A DNA stretch of 64,000 bases. It comes from Candidatus Methylophosphatis haderslevensis. Its GTDB lineage: Bacteria > Pseudomonadota > Gammaproteobacteria > Burkholderiales > Rhodocyclaceae. Positions 62,319 to 64,000 of this stretch are shown here, one piece after another. The stretch is from the NCBI GenBank assembly GCA_016711925.1, contig JADJSA010000010.1, positions 1 to 64,000 of the forward strand. Direction: 5' to 3'. Position 1 is the first letter of the stretch. The number at the start of each line of letters is the position of its first letter. Position numbers and translations under genes: made by a program. The notes beneath the pieces were generated by a model. The model was not told the DNA's origin, did no database searches, and worked only from the letters and a program-made list of their open reading frames with translations.

Positions 62319-63596
62319 ATGGCTCTACCATCAAGAACAAAGATCGACAAAGCCGGTTTGGCACTCGCGAAGGGCAAGTTCCGCGACGAGGTCGACTACA
62401 TCGAGCTTGAGGAAGCCTTGGACGAGTATCGGAAGGCGCACTTGCAGCCGCTTTCCGAAACGACACTGGAACTCCAGCAGCTACTCGCGAACTATGGTGC
62501 CCCTTACTACATCGCGCAGCGTCTGAAGAGGAAGCCACAGATAGTTCGAAAGCTAAATCGCCTGAGTGTCCGGCTGACGCAATTGCAGGACATCGGCGGT
62601 TGCCGAATCATTGTTCATCGGAATTCCGATGTAGACAAGCTCTACAAATATCTGCGTGATTCAGTCGGTGCTCAGAATGTGTTCATCATTGACCGCGCCA
62701 CTGACTACCGAGAAATGGGGCGAGACGATACCGGGTATCGCGCGCTTCATGTCATATTGAAGCGCGGAGGCATCTTTCTCGAACTACAGATTCGATCGAG
62801 AATCCAGCACTATTGGGCGGAGAGCATTGAGCGCACGTCCGTGATCTATGGGTACTATCTGAAGGAGAGCGAAGGCAACTCCAAGGTCATTAAGTACTTC
62901 AAAACACTGTCCGACGTCTTCTGCGAGATTGAGGCAGGGCGCGAAGCATCTGTAGACCAACGCCTGCGTATAGACTCGCTGCGAAGCGAGTGTGAACAAA
63001 TCATTCTCCAATCGGATCGGCATAAAGTCTTTGATAGCTTCGTTAACGAAGACATTATCCTTACGCTGACTGAGAAGGAAGGTCGGAACCCAGCCGGACT
63101 CAACAATTGGATTCTTGTATTCGATTGGAACGCTGGTGCATTTGTAAGCTGGGACATCGTTAGTCGCAATGCTAGCGACGCTGTTGAGACCTACATCGAA
63201 TACGAACGCATGTTCCCCGTTGAGTCAGGATACGAGGTCGTGCTTGTTGGCTCGTCGGAGGTCGCAACCGTCCGACAGACTCATAGTCACTACTTCGGCA
63301 TCGAGTCCTACGACAATATCCTTGAGAACTTGGACACTTCGATTGTCGGCTTTACGCGCAAAATCGATATTGACGTTGGTGCTAGGCAAATACTCGCATG
63401 CCTCCAACGGCGCCACTTTTGGGGCAAGAAAACAATTGCCAAGGACACACTCAGCAACCACTTTTGCAAGGACGTACTAACGTTCGACTCTTCGCTCAAA
63501 ACGCTTGCTGATCGTGGCCTAATTCAGACCTCGTCACTGAACGGCGGTGTCTCACTGAATGTCCGAAAGAAGTCGGAGATCGAACAGTACCTCTGA
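62319..63596 (+). CDS. Cassette 4 gene: RelA/SpoT-domain nucleotide synthetase
   Basis: 425 residues. A RelA/SpoT synthetase domain spans about residues 60-180: RLKRKPQIVRKL, DIGGCRIIVH (Asp91, Arg96), TGYRALHV (139-146), LELQIRSRIQHYWAES (Glu155, Gln157, Arg159). All appear catalytically intact. No HD hydrolase, TGS or ACT domain, so it is not a long RSH. About 240 residues follow, of unknown type, ending in a winged-helix-like stretch (GKKTIAKDTLSNHFCKDVL, SLKTLADRGLIQTSSL). It could make an alarmone or, like toxic small synthetases, pyrophosphorylate tRNA or nucleotides. Start 62319 is chosen because the earlier in-frame ATG lies in the previous attC. Confidence 0.88.
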   Translation: MALPSRTKIDKAGLALAKGKFRDEVDYIELEEALDEYRKAHLQPLSETTLELQQLLANYGAPYYIAQRLKRKPQIVRKLNRLSVRLTQLQDIGGCRIIVHRNSDVDKLYKYLRDSVGAQNVFIIDRATDYREMGRDDTGYRALHVILKRGGIFLELQIRSRIQHYWAESIERTSVIYGYYLKESEGNSKVIKYFKTLSDVFCEIEAGREASVDQRLRIDSLRSECEQIILQSDRHKVFDSFVNEDIILTLTEKEGRNPAGLNNWILVFDWNAGAFVSWDIVSRNASDAVETYIEYERMFPVESGYEVVLVGSSEVATVRQTHSHYFGIESYDNILENLDTSIVGFTRKIDIDVGARQILACLQRRHFWGKKTIAKDTLSNHFCKDVLTFDSSLKTLADRGLIQTSSLNGGVSLNVRKKSEIEQYL

Positions 63597-63605
63597 TGCG
63601 TAGAC

Positions 63606-63675
63606 GGCCAACCCATCAATCCACCGGACGCTGCGCGATAAAGCCGCGCAGCGCCGGTGATTTCAAACGTTAGGC
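63606..63675 (+). other. attC-like site of cassette 4
   Basis: R'' GGCCAAC (63606-63612) is the exact reverse complement of the cassette's R' GTTGGCC (62286). Palindrome CACCGGACGCTGCGCG / CCGCGCAGCGCCGGTG has one extrahelical A. R' is the canonical GTTAGGC (63669-63675). Confidence 0.9.
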
Positions 63676-63691
63676 AGCGCAATCAACGTCA

Positions 63692-64000
63692 ATGCAGATC
63701 GTTCGACCGAGTTCACACCATCTGCCAAGCTACGTGGCTGCGCTTGAGAAGGGCTGGTCTGCGGACAACCTGCGCCCCGAAGTGGCACAAGAGGAACTCG
63801 AACGAATCCGCGCTGACTCGTTTGGCTTCATCGAGAGCATGGAGGATCGCGAAGCCAATGGTCCACCGGTCACGCTGCCGGACGGGACGATCGTTAAGCG
63901 CCTTCCTGGCTTTCGCCGCTGGCTCTGGGGCGGTGAGTTCTGCGGAAGCATTGGCTTTCGCTGGCAAAGAGGCACAACCGCGCTGCCGCCACACTGCCTT
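63692..64000 (+). CDS. Cassette 5 gene: GNAT acetyltransferase, cut by the window end
   Basis: The first 103 residues are visible. MQIVRPSSHHLPSYVAALEKGWS, LPDGTIVKRLPGFRRWLW and GEFCGSIGFRWQRGT are typical of GNAT proteins frequent among integron cassettes. The start lies 17 bp after R' GTTAGGC. The acetyl-CoA loop is beyond the window. Confidence 0.82.
   Translation, partial: MQIVRPSSHHLPSYVAALEKGWSADNLRPEVAQEELERIRADSFGFIESMEDREANGPPVTLPDGTIVKRLPGFRRWLWGGEFCGSIGFRWQRGTTALPPHCL

Noticed and set aside
63606..63675. Ordinary terminator hairpin after the RelA/SpoT-domain gene
   Set aside because: It lacks a T-run, has an unpaired base on one arm and is bounded by R''/R' heptamers; attC explains it better.

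Overview
The window is GC-rich chromosomal DNA of a Gram-negative, respiratory proteobacterium, most likely a betaproteobacterium. I could not fix the order or genus. The evidence is the rpe-gph-trpE-trpG-trpD-trpC order, a cbb3 oxidase cluster with FNR/ANR boxes, polyhydroxyalkanoate genes, OmpW, trimeric-type porins and an Anbu peptidase locus. I recognised no rRNA, tRNA, CRISPR array or integron integrase.

Layout. 0-3 kb: a heavily frameshifted TonB-dependent receptor. 3.4-6 kb: exbB-exbD-exbD-tonB. 6-13.4 kb: apaG, rpe (one frameshift), gph and the trp genes. A Trp-rich candidate leader peptide precedes trpE, and an opposite-strand FecR/OmpA pair splits trpE from trpG. 13.5-16.5 kb: two nearly identical tandem porins. 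16.5-27.8 kb: the microaerobic respiration block (ccoI, ccoS, ompW, ccoN-O-Q-P, ccoG, fixH and small companions), where CcoP carries a C-terminal OmpA-like domain. 28.4-36.7 kb: a universal stress protein and PHA synthase sharing an FNR box, then housekeeping genes and a thiolase.

37-40.3 kb: ATP-grasp, alpha-E and Anbu genes. 40.3-43.6 kb: a heme-binding-type (GlcG/HbpS) gene cut in its signal peptide by a complete IS66-family element with an 8-bp target duplication. 43.8-50.5 kb: rsgA, an M48 protease, orn, a lone pqqA, pgi, a glycosyltransferase and rpmE. 50.6-54 kb: a second ATP-grasp/alpha-E locus (here one fused gene) with a transglutaminase-like gene. 54.4-60.2 kb: an antiporter, a chemoreceptor with a secreted four-helix partner, a zinc-phospholipase-like protein and an acetyltransferase.

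60.6-64 kb: a different kind of DNA, which I read as an array of integron gene cassettes without a visible integrase. It holds short, same-strand, lower-GC genes separated by attC-like palindromes. For three cassettes the R' heptamer at the start is the exact reverse complement of the R'' heptamer of the cassette's own attC. Cargo: a two-TM protein, a 41-aa ORF, an ankyrin protein (frameshifted), a RelA/SpoT-type nucleotide synthetase and the start of a GNAT acetyltransferase. A 148-bp module with a mini-ORF precedes two of the cassettes.

Two patterns cross the window. A dispersed palindromic repeat built on GCCGCATGG lies in at least seven intergenic places. Single-base frameshifts also recur (rpe, tnpC, ankyrin gene; many in the TonB receptor); two of them lie in G runs, so sequencing error must be excluded before calling these genes dead.
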